DNA from: Piscinibacter sp. XHJ-5 | Lineage (GTDB): Bacteria > Pseudomonadota > Gammaproteobacteria > Burkholderiales > Burkholderiaceae_C | Assembly (NCBI RefSeq): GCF_029855045.1 | Contig: NZ_CP123228.1 | Coordinates: forward strand, 2,666,001 to 2,730,000 | DNA length: 64,000 nucleotides | Reading direction: 5' to 3' | Shown: positions 17,660 to 26,925 of the stretch, piece after piece | Numbering within the stretch: the first letter of the stretch is position 1 | How the letters are laid out: every line of letters starts with the position of its first letter | Program-made: the position numbers and the translations under genes | Notes under the pieces: model-generated | Databases searched by the model: none | Told to the model about the DNA's origin: nothing | What the model saw: only the letters and a program-made list of their open reading frames with translations

Positions 17660-20608
17660 ATGAAGCACATCGTCCCTGTGGATCAGACGCGGTCACGCTC
17701 CGTGCTGACCTTGAGTTCTCTCGTGCTCGCCGCTGCTGCCCTGAGCGCCTGCGGTGGCGGCAACAGCGAGAAGGCGTCCGACGGCATTGCCGCTCCGCCC
17801 GCCGCGGCCCCTGCGCCGGGAGGCGGATCGGAGGAGCCCGTGCTGGAGTTGCCCGCGCCCGCGCCTGCGCCTGCGCTTCCGGTGCCCGGTGCCCCAGTGG
17901 CTGCTCCCCCACCACCGCCCACGCAGCAACTGCCGTCGGGCATCGACATGAGCAATCCAGGCGTTGCGGTCAAGCCGGTCGCTGCGACAGCCTCGTCGTC
18001 TGCGAACCAGGGCAACAGCGCCGCAAATGCCATCGATGGCAGCGCCACCACGCGTTGGGAGAGTGCTCACACGAGTGCAGAGTGGATCCAGTTCGACTTC
18101 GGCACCAAGACGCAGCTCGGCTACATGAAGCTGGTCTGGGAAGCTGCGTACGGAAAGGAGTACGCGCTCGAAGCGTCCGACGACGGCGTCACCTGGTACC
18201 AGCTGCGCTACGTGACGGGCGCCAAGGGCGGTACCGAGGAGTTCTTCAACCTCAACGCGAACGTCCGCTACGTCCGCATGCGAGGCGTGGCCCGTGCCAC
18301 GCAGTTCGGATATTCGCTGTTCGAGGTGGAGTTCAAGTCTCCCGGCAGCGACAACTCCTTGCCCGTGTTGTCCACCTCGGCGGAGAAATTCCCGGCCAGT
18401 GGCGCCGCGCTGGCGCCAGCGCCTGCCGTGCAGGCTCCCCTCGAGATGGTTCAGTTCTCGCTGGCCGATGGCACCTTGGTGACCCGCTTCGGCATGGTCG
18501 GCCGGTCCCGCCACGCGCGCGAGCGCGGCGAGGAATGGAACGAAATCGGCTACGGCCTCAACGAAACCGTCGACGCCGCGGGCAAGCCGGTGGACAAGGG
18601 CCCCGGCGCCCACCTGAACTTCGTGGCGAACTACTTCAAGAACCGCACCTGGGGCGTCGAGTTCATCGACAACAGCAAGGTGGCCGGCGTGACCAAGCCG
18701 AAGCTGATCATCAACCAGTACTTCCAGCAGGCCCAGAAGGGGGGCGGGCATTCATTCGTTCGCCGCTTCGACACGACCGGCGTCACCGGCTTCGGCTGGA
18801 TGAGCCCGGGGGATCTGCTGGACGACTCGACGTACACGGCGGGATTCAACGATGTCGCCGCGTGCCCCGTGGTGCCGAAACCACCGGAAGGTGCGCTGAG
18901 CCGACCCACCAGCGGCTACAACGGAATCATCGGGGCCAACGACGGCTGCAGCGTGGTCTTCGACACCTACCCCGGACACACCGCGATCGCCCCCGACGCC
19001 AACGGTGTTCTGGTCCCCAACGGCGTCAGCGTTCCCGCACGCCCGCTCAAGCCGGGTGATGCCCTCGAGTTCACGGGCTCGTTCTTCTCCACCCGCGCAG
19101 CCATGGACGCCGTCGGCGACAGCGGCGCCGTTCGCTACTACACCAACGAATTGACCTACGTGGTGGGCACGGGCCTGCGGCCCTGGTATGGCGTGCAGCC
19201 GCGGCTGATGAACGCCCCGCTGCCGGACGAAACCCTGTCGGGTGGCATAGGCTCGGTGTCCTACGACTACGCCGACAACGCGCAATTCATCTTCCAGCAG
19301 CCGCACAACAACATCGGCATGCAGAACATGCAGCGCTTCGTGGAGGGGCGTCGCTGGCTGCACACCAACCTGTGGAATGGCGATCACACCGAAGTGGGCA
19401 ACGACCGCAACGAAGCAGCCATCGGATTGCAAGGCCCGCGCTTCAACCAGTCCTCGTGCTTCGGATGCCACATCAACAACGGCCGAGGCGTCGCTCCGGC
19501 GGCCGTCAACCAACGGCTGGACACGATGGCCGTGCGCACTGCGACGCTCGACGCCGACGGAAAGCAACTGCCGCATCCGACCTATGGACTGGCGGTGCAG
19601 ATGAACGCGCGATCCCTCGCTACGGGCAAGCTGCAGGACTGGGGGACCAGCGTGCGTGTGTCAGGCTTCGACGTCAAGACCGTGACGCTCGCGGATGGCA
19701 CGGCGGTGGAACTGCGCAAGCCGAAGATCTCGTTCGACGGCCCGACGCCTGCCGTGCATTCGCTGCGCAGCGCTCAGCCGATGATCGGCATGGGTCTGCT
19801 CGAGGCGGTGTCCGATGCGGAGATCCTCTCGCGTGTGCGCACCACCCCTGACGCGGACGGCGTGAAGGGCCAGGCCAACTACGCGTACGACCCGGAGACG
19901 GGAGCCGTGCGCCTGGGCCGCTACGGCTGGAAGGCCTCCAAGGTGAGCCTGCGCCACCAGTCCGCTGCGGCGGCGCTGCTCGACATGTCGGTGACGTCGC
20001 CGGTTTATCCGAACCGCGACTGCCTCGCCGGGCCGGCCAAGTGCACGTCGGCCAAGGTCGAGAAGGGGCTCTCCGAAGACGCATTGACCTTGATCACGCG
20101 CTACCTCCGCCTGCTGGCGGTGCCCGCACAGCGCAGCGTCGCCAGCGGATTCCCGAAGGGCGTGGCGCCCTTGTCGTACCTGGATGTCAATCCGGCGCAG
20201 GTCGCCGCCGGCGCCAAAATCTTCGAGAACATGCGCTGCATCGCGTGCCATACCGCCACGATGAAGACGGGCGAAGGCTCGGAGATGGCCGAGGTGCGCA
20301 ACCAGACGATCAAGCCTTACACCGACCTGCTGCTGCACGACATGGGCCCCGATCTGGCTGACAACCTCGTCGAGGGGCAGGCCACCGGCAGCATGTGGAG
20401 AACCTCCGCCTTGTGGGGCATCGGCTATACCGAATTGGTGGCTGCGAGCAAGAGTGTCCCGGTGGGTTATCTGCACGACAGCCGGGCACGCACGCTCACC
20501 GAGGCGATCCTCTGGCACGGTGGAGAAGCGGCGGTGAGCCGCCAGCGGTTCCAGGCGCTGTCGAAAGCGGATCGCGACGCCTTGCTGGCCTTCCTCCGTT
20601 CGTTGTGA
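17660..20608 (+). CDS. lipoprotein with discoidin (F5/8 C) domain fused to di-heme oxidoreductase domain
   Basis: Large exported protein of 982 residues. The N-terminus is a lipoprotein signal (LVLAAAALSAC, then Gly). A Pro/Ala-rich linker follows, then an F5/8 type C (discoidin) carbohydrate-binding-like domain at about 100-235 (NAIDGSATTRWES, WIQFDFGTK, EVEF). The C-terminal half matches the di-heme oxidoreductase (DHOR, thiol-oxidoreductase-like) family. It has heme motifs at Cys600-Cys603-His604 (CFGCH) and Cys860-Cys863-His864 (CIACH), plus PMIGMGLLEAVSDAEIL, YTDLLLHDMGPDLAD and EAILWHGGEA. It should bind two c-type hemes in the periplasm or outer-membrane face. The upstream glucanase suggests a role at a polysaccharide surface, which is inference. 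Confidence 0.85.
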   Translation: MKHIVPVDQTRSRSVLTLSSLVLAAAALSACGGGNSEKASDGIAAPPAAAPAPGGGSEEPVLELPAPAPAPALPVPGAPVAAPPPPPTQQLPSGIDMSNPGVAVKPVAATASSSANQGNSAANAIDGSATTRWESAHTSAEWIQFDFGTKTQLGYMKLVWEAAYGKEYALEASDDGVTWYQLRYVTGAKGGTEEFFNLNANVRYVRMRGVARATQFGYSLFEVEFKSPGSDNSLPVLSTSAEKFPASGAALAPAPAVQAPLEMVQFSLADGTLVTRFGMVGRSRHARERGEEWNEIGYGLNETVDAAGKPVDKGPGAHLNFVANYFKNRTWGVEFIDNSKVAGVTKPKLIINQYFQQAQKGGGHSFVRRFDTTGVTGFGWMSPGDLLDDSTYTAGFNDVAACPVVPKPPEGALSRPTSGYNGIIGANDGCSVVFDTYPGHTAIAPDANGVLVPNGVSVPARPLKPGDALEFTGSFFSTRAAMDAVGDSGAVRYYTNELTYVVGTGLRPWYGVQPRLMNAPLPDETLSGGIGSVSYDYADNAQFIFQQPHNNIGMQNMQRFVEGRRWLHTNLWNGDHTEVGNDRNEAAIGLQGPRFNQSSCFGCHINNGRGVAPAAVNQRLDTMAVRTATLDADGKQLPHPTYGLAVQMNARSLATGKLQDWGTSVRVSGFDVKTVTLADGTAVELRKPKISFDGPTPAVHSLRSAQPMIGMGLLEAVSDAEILSRVRTTPDADGVKGQANYAYDPETGAVRLGRYGWKASKVSLRHQSAAAALLDMSVTSPVYPNRDCLAGPAKCTSAKVEKGLSEDALTLITRYLRLLAVPAQRSVASGFPKGVAPLSYLDVNPAQVAAGAKIFENMRCIACHTATMKTGEGSEMAEVRNQTIKPYTDLLLHDMGPDLADNLVEGQATGSMWRTSALWGIGYTELVAASKSVPVGYLHDSRARTLTEAILWHGGEAAVSRQRFQALSKADRDALLAFLRSL

Positions 20609-20705
20609 CCTCCTGCGAGAGGGGCGAGATACAGGCGCGCTGGTCCTTGCACTTTGCCTGGCGAGGCTGCTCTTCGATGACCGCGATATTTCACCGGCAC
20701 AGCTT

Positions 20706-21772
20706 CTAGCCGTTCGACTCGTGCACGAACAAGCCCTGCATCGGATCGATTGGATCCCTCCAGGGTGCGCGCACGATGGCCTGCAGCGCGTCGCGATGTC
20801 CAGCACTCCAACGCGGGCGAATGCCCGTGCGCGTGAAGTCGACGTCCTTCAGGTAGTCGTCGCCCGGAATCGCCGGCGCCTTCAGGCGCACGAGGTGCAC
20901 CGTCGTCTCGGCGCCGTGCGCGGCCAACTTGAGCCGGCTCGGGATCTGGTCTCTTGGCCCCGGCCAGCGATCCAGAAGGTCGTGCAGCAGACGGCGCAGG
21001 TGATGCAGTTGTCTTTGCCGCGCGATGTGCGAGTCGGCATGGCTGGCGAACTGGATGTCCTTCTGGCGGGCCATCACTTCCCAGATCGAACGCGGCTCGG
21101 CCGCCGTTCGCTGCCAGACGTCGACCGCGAAGATCAGCGCGCTGCGCCGGGGCCGGTCCTCGATCACCGGTTCGACCGGCGTGTTGGAGTAGATGCCTCC
21201 ATCCCAGTAGGCCTCGCCGTCGATGCGCACCGCTGGGAACGCCGGTGGCAGTGCGCCTGAAGCCATCACATGATCGATCCCCAGCGGCGTGTCGCGGCTG
21301 TCGAAATACTTCATCTGCCCGCTGCGTACCGCGACCGCGCCCACGGTGATGCGCGTGCTGCCCTTGGCCAGCAACTCAGTGTCGACCAGCTCGTGCAGTG
21401 TGCTCCGCAGGGGCTCTGTCGAATAGTACGAAGCCTCGTCGAGGCCCAGCGCTGCATGCGGGCCGGCCCAGGCACGCAGGCGAGGCGTGAAGAAGGCCGG
21501 CAGGCCGCTGGCGGCGATCGACCAGGCGCCGACCGATGCTTCTGCTCCACGCGTCGCCAGAACTCGCGCAGTCGGCCGAGTCGCGTGGCTTGGGGATTGC
21601 CCGCAATCAGCGCGGCGTTGATGGCCCCGATCGACGTGCCGATCACCCAGTCAGGCTCGAGCCCCGCGCCGGACAGCGCCTCGTAGACCCCGGCCTGGTA
21701 GGCGCCCAGCGCGCCGCCGCCGGGCAGCACCAGCACGACTTGCTCATGGCGATCACGGGGCTTGCGGCTCAT
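20706..21772 (-). pseudogene. patatin-like phospholipase, interrupted by one frameshift
   Basis: The 5' part (21772 to about 21545) encodes LPGGGALGAYQAGVYEAL and the nucleophile elbow GTSIGAINAAL with its Ser. The 3' part, in another frame, encodes the Asp motif WDGGIYSNTPVEPV and the DUF3734-like C-terminus. The break lies near 21538-21546, where the frame after RRVEQK must shift by one to continue as ASVGAWSIAASGLPAFF; one missing base would explain it. Both halves are otherwise intact with catalytic Ser and Asp. This could be a recent inactivation or a sequence error. It lies 32 bases after the 3-hydroxybutyrate dehydrogenase gene, so it belongs to the same operon and might release lipid or PHB-derived acids. 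Confidence 0.82.
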
Positions 21773-21803
21773 GTGCTGGACTTTCGGCGCGACGCCGCGC
21801 GGG

Positions 21804-22586
21804 CTATTGCATGAACCAGCCATGGCTGACCACCATGGACTGGCCCGTCAGCGCATTGCTGGGAAACGAGGCGAACATCAAGGCCACCTCGGCCACGTCG
21901 GCGGAGGTGGTGAACTCGCCATCCACCGTGTCTTTGAGCATGACCTTGCGCACGACATCGTCTTCGCTGATGCCGAGCGTGCGCGCCTGCTCGGGGATCT
22001 GCTTGTCCACCAGCGGGGTGCGCACGAAGCCTGGGCAAATGACGTTGGCTCGCACGCCGTGGGGAGCACCTTCCTTGGCCACGACCTTGGCCAGCCCGGT
22101 GAGGCCGTGCTTGGCCGTGACGTAGGGCGCCTTCAGCAGCGAGGCTTCCTTGGAGTGCACGGAGCCCATGTAGATGATGCTGCCGCCGCGGCCCGCCGCG
22201 TACATGTGGCGCAGCGCCGCACGGGTGGTCAGGAAGGCACCGTCGAGGTGGATGGACAGCATGCGCTTCCATTCCTCGAAGGAGAACTCCTCCACCGGCC
22301 TGACGATCTGGATGCCGGCGTTGCTGACCAGAATGTCCAGCCCGCCGAAATGCGCGACCGCACGATCCACGGCCTGGGAGACCTGGGTTTCGTTCGCCAC
22401 GTCGACCGCCACCCCGAGGGCTTGGTGGCCGGCGTCGGCCAGGCGCTGAGCGGCGGCTATCGCGGCCTGCTCGTTGAGATCGGCGATCACGACCCGCGCG
22501 CCTTCGCGCGCGAAGGTCAGCGCGATCTCGTGGCCCAGGCCGCTGGCGGCACCGGTCACGAAAGCAACCTTGTCTTTCAGTTTCAT
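21804..22586 (-). CDS. bdhA: 3-hydroxybutyrate dehydrogenase
   Basis: NAD-dependent SDR enzyme that interconverts 3-hydroxybutyrate and acetoacetate. At 260 residues it matches the family length. Motifs are [14 protein letters not shown] in place of [17 protein letters not shown] with the catalytic Ser, YVTAKHG with Tyr and Lys, and [21 protein letters not shown], which is characteristic of this enzyme. ATG at 22586 has AAGGAG eight bases upstream; a GTG three codons earlier overlaps the upstream stop but is less well placed. It follows acetoacetate decarboxylase with its ribosome site inside that gene's end. Acetoacetate made here is the substrate of the upstream-encoded decarboxylase. Confidence 0.92.
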   Translation of the reverse strand: MKLKDKVAFVTGAASGLGHEIALTFAREGARVVIADLNEQAAIAAAQRLADAGHQALGVAVDVANETQVSQAVDRAVAHFGGLDILVSNAGIQIVRPVEEFSFEEWKRMLSIHLDGAFLTTRAALRHMYAAGRGGSIIYMGSVHSKEASLLKAPYVTAKHGLTGLAKVVAKEGAPHGVRANVICPGFVRTPLVDKQIPEQARTLGISEDDVVRKVMLKDTVDGEFTTSADVAEVALMFASFPSNALTGQSMVVSHGWFMQ

Positions 22587-22591
22587 GCGTT

Positions 22592-23344
22592 TCACTCCTT
22601 GGGCAGGCTCGATGAATAGTCATGCACGACCGTGCCCAGCGCGAGCGTGAGGTCGGTGACGAAGTGCAGTGCCGACACCACGCGGCGCACGGGCAGATCC
22701 GCCACCGGGGCCAGCGCATGGGGATGCAGCTCCAGCGACGCGGGTCCGGTCCAGGCGCCCTTCAGCGTCACGTCGGTCGTGTGGAAGCGCACCAGCTCGC
22801 ACACGCGCAGGGAGCCGTCGACATGCGGAATCACCTTCAGCAGGTAGTTGGGCTCGGCCAGGGCGCCCAGCACGGCTTCGGGCGCCACCGCGTGGTGCTT
22901 GAAACCCATGGTGGCCGTCGCGATGCGCACCGGGCCGTAGTCGAGCGTGCCCACCAGGGTGTCGCTGGCCACCGACAGGTGAGGCGCGCCGAGCTTCTTG
23001 GGGAAGCCCCAGAGCTCGCGTCCGCCGGCGATGGGCGAGTGGTTGTCCAGGAACATCGCATGCACATAACTGCCCGGACGGCCGTCGAGCGTTACCGGGA
23101 TGACCTGGCCGGCCTCGGTGTAGTCGCCGAAGCCGGTGGAATCCGGCATGCGCATGAACTCGAACTTGACGATGGGCTCGCTCACCTCCAGCGGCTGCGG
23201 CACGACCGCGCGCAGCGCAGCCATGTCGGTCTCGTAGGTGATCACGAGGTACTCGCGGTCGATGAACCGATACGGCCCGTGGGGAAAGGCGGGGCTGGTC
23301 AGCGGCATGGCAAAGGGCCCGCCGCGCAGGTCTTGCACGCGCAT
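22592..23344 (-). CDS. adc: acetoacetate decarboxylase
   Basis: Schiff-base decarboxylase converting acetoacetate to acetone and CO2, 250 residues. The active-site pair is Lys116-Lys117 in LWGFPKKLG, corresponding to the Lys pair of the clostridial enzyme, where the second forms the imine. Also seen are [21 protein letters not shown] and the substrate-pocket block [10 protein letters not shown]. The start has GGAG five bases upstream. It lies between a GntP permease gene and 3-hydroxybutyrate dehydrogenase, so the unit would take up a small hydroxy or keto acid and route 3-hydroxybutyrate through acetoacetate. Acetone production as an overflow is the simplest reading. Confidence 0.93.
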   Translation of the reverse strand: MRVQDLRGGPFAMPLTSPAFPHGPYRFIDREYLVITYETDMAALRAVVPQPLEVSEPIVKFEFMRMPDSTGFGDYTEAGQVIPVTLDGRPGSYVHAMFLDNHSPIAGGRELWGFPKKLGAPHLSVASDTLVGTLDYGPVRIATATMGFKHHAVAPEAVLGALAEPNYLLKVIPHVDGSLRVCELVRFHTTDVTLKGAWTGPASLELHPHALAPVADLPVRRVVSALHFVTDLTLALGTVVHDYSSSLPKE

Positions 23345-23384
23345 GGATGCTCCAGTGGGGTGAGAGGGGGAAAGGGGAACAGGG

Positions 23385-24776
23385 TCAGTACAGGCCGGTC
23401 GCCAGGTAGAAGGCGATGACGGCGAAAACAGCGAGCGTCTTGAGGCAAGTCACGGCGAAGATGTCGCCGTAGGACTGACGGTGCGTCAGCCCGGAAACCG
23501 CGAGCAGCGTGATGACGGCCCCGTTGTGGGGCAGCGTGTCCATGCCGCCGCTCGCCATCGCGGCCACGCGGTGCAGCACTTCCATCGGGATGTGCGCGGC
23601 CTGGGCACCTGCGATGAACTGGTCAGCCATGGCGGCGAGCGCAATGCTCATGCCGCCGGAGGCCGAGCCGGTGATGCCTGCCAGCGCGGTCACGGAGACC
23701 GCTTCGTTGACGAGCGGGTTGGGCACGGCACGAAGCGCATCTGCCACGACAAGAAAGCCCGGAAGCGCCGCTATCACACCGCCGAATCCGTATTCGGACG
23801 CCGTGTTCATCGCCGCCAGCAGCGAGCCAGCCACCGCCGACTTGCTGCCTTCGACGAAGTGTTCGGCCACCGAGCGCCATGCAAAGACCAGGACGGTCGC
23901 GATACCCGCCAGCAAGGCAGCCTCGACCGCCCACACCGCCACCAGCGGGCCTACTTCCGTGGTGACGGGATGGGCCAGACCGGGTAGCGCGACAGCCACC
24001 GTCTTGCCGTACAGCACGGGGATCCACGAGGTGAAGAGCTTGTTGCACACGCCCACCATGACGAGCGGCGAGATGGCCAGCCATGGGTTGGGCAGGTTCG
24101 TGGCCACGAACGGCGGCGGCTCGTTCAGCGTGTGGGTGCCATAGCCTTCGCCGGCCCGAGCGGCGGCAGCGCGTCGCCATTCCAGGTAGACGAGGCCCGC
24201 GACGAGAATCAGCATCGCGCCGATGATCCCGAGCCACGGCGCAGCCCAGGTGGTGGTGCGGAAGAACGTGGTCGGAATGATGTTCTGGATCTGCGGCGTG
24301 CCCGGCAGCGAATCCATGGTGAAGCTGAAAGCGCCGAGCGCGATGGTGCCGGGGATGAGGCGCTTGGGGATGTCGAGATGGCGGAACAGCTCCGCCGCGA
24401 ACGGGTACACCGCGAAGACGACGACGAACAGCGACACGCCGCCGTAGGTGAGTGCTGCGCAGACCAGCACGATCGACAGCATGGCCCGCTGGCGACCCAC
24501 CAGCTCGATGGTGGAAGCGACGATGGCTTTGGCGAACCCGGACAGCTCGATGAGCTTGCCGAACAGCGCGCCGAGCATGAAAACAGGGAAGTACAGCTTG
24601 ATGAACTGCACCATCTTGTCCATGAACACGCTGGCGTAAGCCGGCCCCACCAGCGCCGGCTGCGTCAGCAGCACAGCCAGCAACGCGGCCACGGGAGCGA
24701 ACAGGATCACGCTGTGGCCACGGTAGGCCACGAAGATGAGCAGCCCGAGGGCAAGCAGAACGACGAGCAGTGACAA
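23385..24776 (-). CDS. GntP-family permease
   Basis: Inner-membrane proton-coupled uptake permease with about 12-14 hydrophobic segments, 463 residues from the proposed TTG start. Family blocks are [20 protein letters not shown] near the N-terminus, [15 protein letters not shown], and [11 protein letters not shown] with [18 protein letters not shown] near the C-terminus. The TTG at 24776 is preferred because GGAG lies about eight bases upstream. An in-frame ATG at 24818 would add 14 residues but has no ribosome site. GntP proteins carry gluconate and small hydroxy acids. Clustering with ketone-body genes suggests 3-hydroxybutyrate or acetoacetate here. The gap to adc is 40 bases, consistent with one operon. 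Confidence 0.88.
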   Translation of the reverse strand: MSLLVVLLALGLLIFVAYRGHSVILFAPVAALLAVLLTQPALVGPAYASVFMDKMVQFIKLYFPVFMLGALFGKLIELSGFAKAIVASTIELVGRQRAMLSIVLVCAALTYGGVSLFVVVFAVYPFAAELFRHLDIPKRLIPGTIALGAFSFTMDSLPGTPQIQNIIPTTFFRTTTWAAPWLGIIGAMLILVAGLVYLEWRRAAAARAGEGYGTHTLNEPPPFVATNLPNPWLAISPLVMVGVCNKLFTSWIPVLYGKTVAVALPGLAHPVTTEVGPLVAVWAVEAALLAGIATVLVFAWRSVAEHFVEGSKSAVAGSLLAAMNTASEYGFGGVIAALPGFLVVADALRAVPNPLVNEAVSVTALAGITGSASGGMSIALAAMADQFIAGAQAAHIPMEVLHRVAAMASGGMDTLPHNGAVITLLAVSGLTHRQSYGDIFAVTCLKTLAVFAVIAFYLATGLY

Positions 24777-25184
24777 CGCAACATCTCCGCAAGGCACGTG
24801 CCGTCGTGAACGGCACATGGTGAGATGCTAGAAGGCGAGAACCATTCTCGACAGCGCCGGAAGGGGGAGGCAGGTTCCAACCTTGGGCAGACCTCGCTAC
24901 AAGCTCGGCGACGCAGCGTTGTCCATCTCTGGCGCGCGAACCTGCCCCGCGGCGCCGTGGTCCAGCTCACCAGCAGCACCAGGGTCGTGTCCAGGTCGAG
25001 GTGATTGGTCGGCGTCGCATCGATGATCGGGCCACTGACCTGCGGCAGGCGCACCCCTGCAACTCCAGCACCGGCTTGCCGGCCGGCGCGCGACTAGAAG
25101 ACCACGCTCGCTTCTTCACCGCAGAGCATTCCAAGCCCGTGACCGGCCCCGTTCGCGAAGGAACGCGCAGGCAAGCAGGACGTT
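24777..25184. other. intergenic region upstream of GntP gene, no gene recognised
   Basis: About 400 bases between the permease start and the REP pair. Open frames here show no start signals or family motifs, and base composition resembles the coding neighbours, so part of it may be eroded coding sequence. The promoter of the minus-strand ketone-body operon should lie near 24780-24900, but no boxes are convincing. Confidence 0.45.
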
Positions 25185-25268
25185 CCCTCTCCCGCTTGCG
25201 GGAGAGGGTCAGGGTGAGGGTGTGCGCGCCGGCCCTCACCCCAGCCCTCTCCCGCAAGCGGGAGAGGG
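25185..25268. repeat. inverted pair of REP-like units
   Basis: Two 36-base units, 25185-25220 and 25233-25268, are near-perfect reverse complements of each other, separated by 12 bases. Each holds a perfect internal palindrome CCCTCTCCCGC / GCGGGAGAGGG and a GGGTGAGGG tail pointing inward. The same repeat type is at 11122-11196. It sits immediately after the last recognisable residues of the LysR remnant, where the gene would be expected to stop. Confidence 0.85.
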
Positions 25269-25270
25269 CG

Positions 25271-25665
25271 TCCCGATCGCTTTGTTCCTCGACGAGCCCC
25301 GCGACCCAGTCGACGAAGATGCGCAGCCTGCTGCTGACGTGCCGATGGGGTGGATACACGACGAACAGCGGCGTGCTCCCCGCGCTCCATTCGGTCAATA
25401 CGGCCTGAAGCGCTCCCGTCGCAAGATGCGGCGCAGCCATGAACGCCCTTGTGTAAACGATGCCCACGCCCGCCAGGCCGGCCGACAGCATGGCGCTCGA
25501 GTCGTTAGGGGCGATCGTCGACCTGACGTTGGCTTCGTAGTGCTCTTCGCCGCGTTGCATCACGTAGACCCGGCGCCTGATGTCCAGCGAAAAGTAGGTG
25601 CGGCGCGCCACGAGGGACACGTCAGTGACCTGGAAGAGCCGAAACTGTTCAGCGCCGAGTTGCGG
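25271..25665 (-). pseudogene. LysR-family regulator remnant (C-terminal part only, internally deleted)
   Basis: The minus strand encodes VTDVSLVARR, then after a short unrelated stretch VYVMQRGEEHYEANVRSTI, NDSSAMLSAGLAGVGIVYTR and FVVYPPHRHVSSRLRIFVDW. This matches the C-terminal effector domain of the LysR protein encoded at 33742-34644 block for block. Missing are the whole DNA-binding domain and about 45 residues between VARR and VYVM that the intact paralogue has (CASPAYL region). The 3' end runs straight into the REP pair. It cannot encode a working regulator. It was probably once divergent from or regulated a neighbouring operon. Confidence 0.8.
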
Positions 25666-25755
25666 GATGCCTTTCGGCCGCTGCGCTGATTGCTCGGTGG
25701 AGCGTGCGTGGATGGTGCGCCACTGTGGGACCGGGCAACTGGCGCAAAGCCGTGG

Positions 25756-26925
25756 CTACGCTCGATGCGTCGCGGCGAGCAGGTTGACCGCCATGGCCGC
25801 CAGCGCGAGCGCCGAGCCCACCAGCGCCAGCCCGATCCAGGCGTGGTGCTGTGCTGCAAGGCCGCCCAATGCCGCACCGGCTGCGCCACCCAGGAAGTTG
25901 GCCACCATGAACACGGTGTTCAGCCGACTGCGCGCATCCTGCCGCAGCCCGAAGATGCGGGACTGGTTGGCAACGAAGCCGGCACGGTTGCCGAGGTCGA
26001 TCAACACCATGCCGACGACCAGCCAGACCAGGCTCAGCGCACCCGCGGCAATGAAGCCGAAGGCGGCTGCGATCGTGATCGAGCCCACCAAGACCATGGT
26101 GCGGGCGCCGACCCGATCGACGATCGTGCCGATTCGAGGCGATGACGGGATGCCCACCAGCCCCACGAGTCCGAACGCGCCGATGGTGGCGGGCCCGAGC
26201 CCGTAGGGCGGCCGCGAGAGCAACGCAGCGATCGTGGACCACAGCGCGCTGATGGCGGCGAACATGAGCAATCCTGTCATGGCCGCGATGCGCAGCAGGC
26301 GCTCTTCGCGCACCAGGCGACCCACCGAGCGCATGAGGTCGCGGTATCGCATCGAGGTCAGGCCTGTCGACTCGGGCAGATGCCTGAGAACGATGGCGAG
26401 AAGCACGAGGTCGACCGCCGAGGCAAGCACGAAGATCGCTCGCCAGCCGAGATGGGCTCCGACGAACCCGCTCAGTGTGCGTGCAAGCAGCAGCCCCGAC
26501 GTGAGTCCACCCAGCAGGGTTCCGACGACACGTCCCCGCGCCTGCGGCGCTGCCCGGCCCGAGACGGCCGGAATGATGATCTGCGCGGTGATGGCAGTCA
26601 TTCCGACCACGAAGCTGAAGGCGGCGAGCAACGAGAACGTCGGTGCCAGCGCGCAGGCGAGCAGCGCGATCGCATTGGCGACGATGGCCATCGATGCCAG
26701 CCGGCGCGGCTGGAGGGTGTCGCCGAGCGGAACGAAGAACAGCAGGCCGGTGGCATAGCCGAGCTGCGTCAGCGTTGCAACGAGACTCCCGCGAGCGAGC
26801 GTCACGCCGAACGACGATGCCATCTGCGGCAGGAGCGGCTGGTGGTAGTAGACAGTGGAGACGGCGAGCGCGCAGTTCAGTGTCATCAGGAAGACCAGCC
26901 GCCCGGAGAGGGCTGGCGTCGTCAC
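25756..26925 (-). CDS. MFS transporter translationally coupled to the RND efflux operon
   Basis: Permease of 389 residues with 12 hydrophobic segments. It has STVYYHQPLLPQMA in the first periplasmic stretch and VPLGDTLQPRRLAS as the helix 2-3 loop motif. The GTG start at 26925 overlaps the TGA of the upstream outer-membrane factor gene (GTGA), so it is the fourth coupled gene of the adaptor/RND/OMF operon. The sequence resembles sugar- or drug-exporting MFS proteins with a conserved YYHQP motif, but the substrate is unknown. A reasonable inference is that it moves compounds across the inner membrane while the RND pump expels them across the outer membrane. Confidence 0.85.
   Translation of the reverse strand: MTTPALSGRLVFLMTLNCALAVSTVYYHQPLLPQMASSFGVTLARGSLVATLTQLGYATGLLFFVPLGDTLQPRRLASMAIVANAIALLACALAPTFSLLAAFSFVVGMTAITAQIIIPAVSGRAAPQARGRVVGTLLGGLTSGLLLARTLSGFVGAHLGWRAIFVLASAVDLVLLAIVLRHLPESTGLTSMRYRDLMRSVGRLVREERLLRIAAMTGLLMFAAISALWSTIAALLSRPPYGLGPATIGAFGLVGLVGIPSSPRIGTIVDRVGARTMVLVGSITIAAAFGFIAAGALSLVWLVVGMVLIDLGNRAGFVANQSRIFGLRQDARSRLNTVFMVANFLGGAAGAALGGLAAQHHAWIGLALVGSALALAAMAVNLLAATHRA

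Noticed and set aside
24819..25184. Possible coding remnants upstream of the GntP permease gene
   Set aside because: Several frames are open but none gives a recognisable family motif or a start signal.
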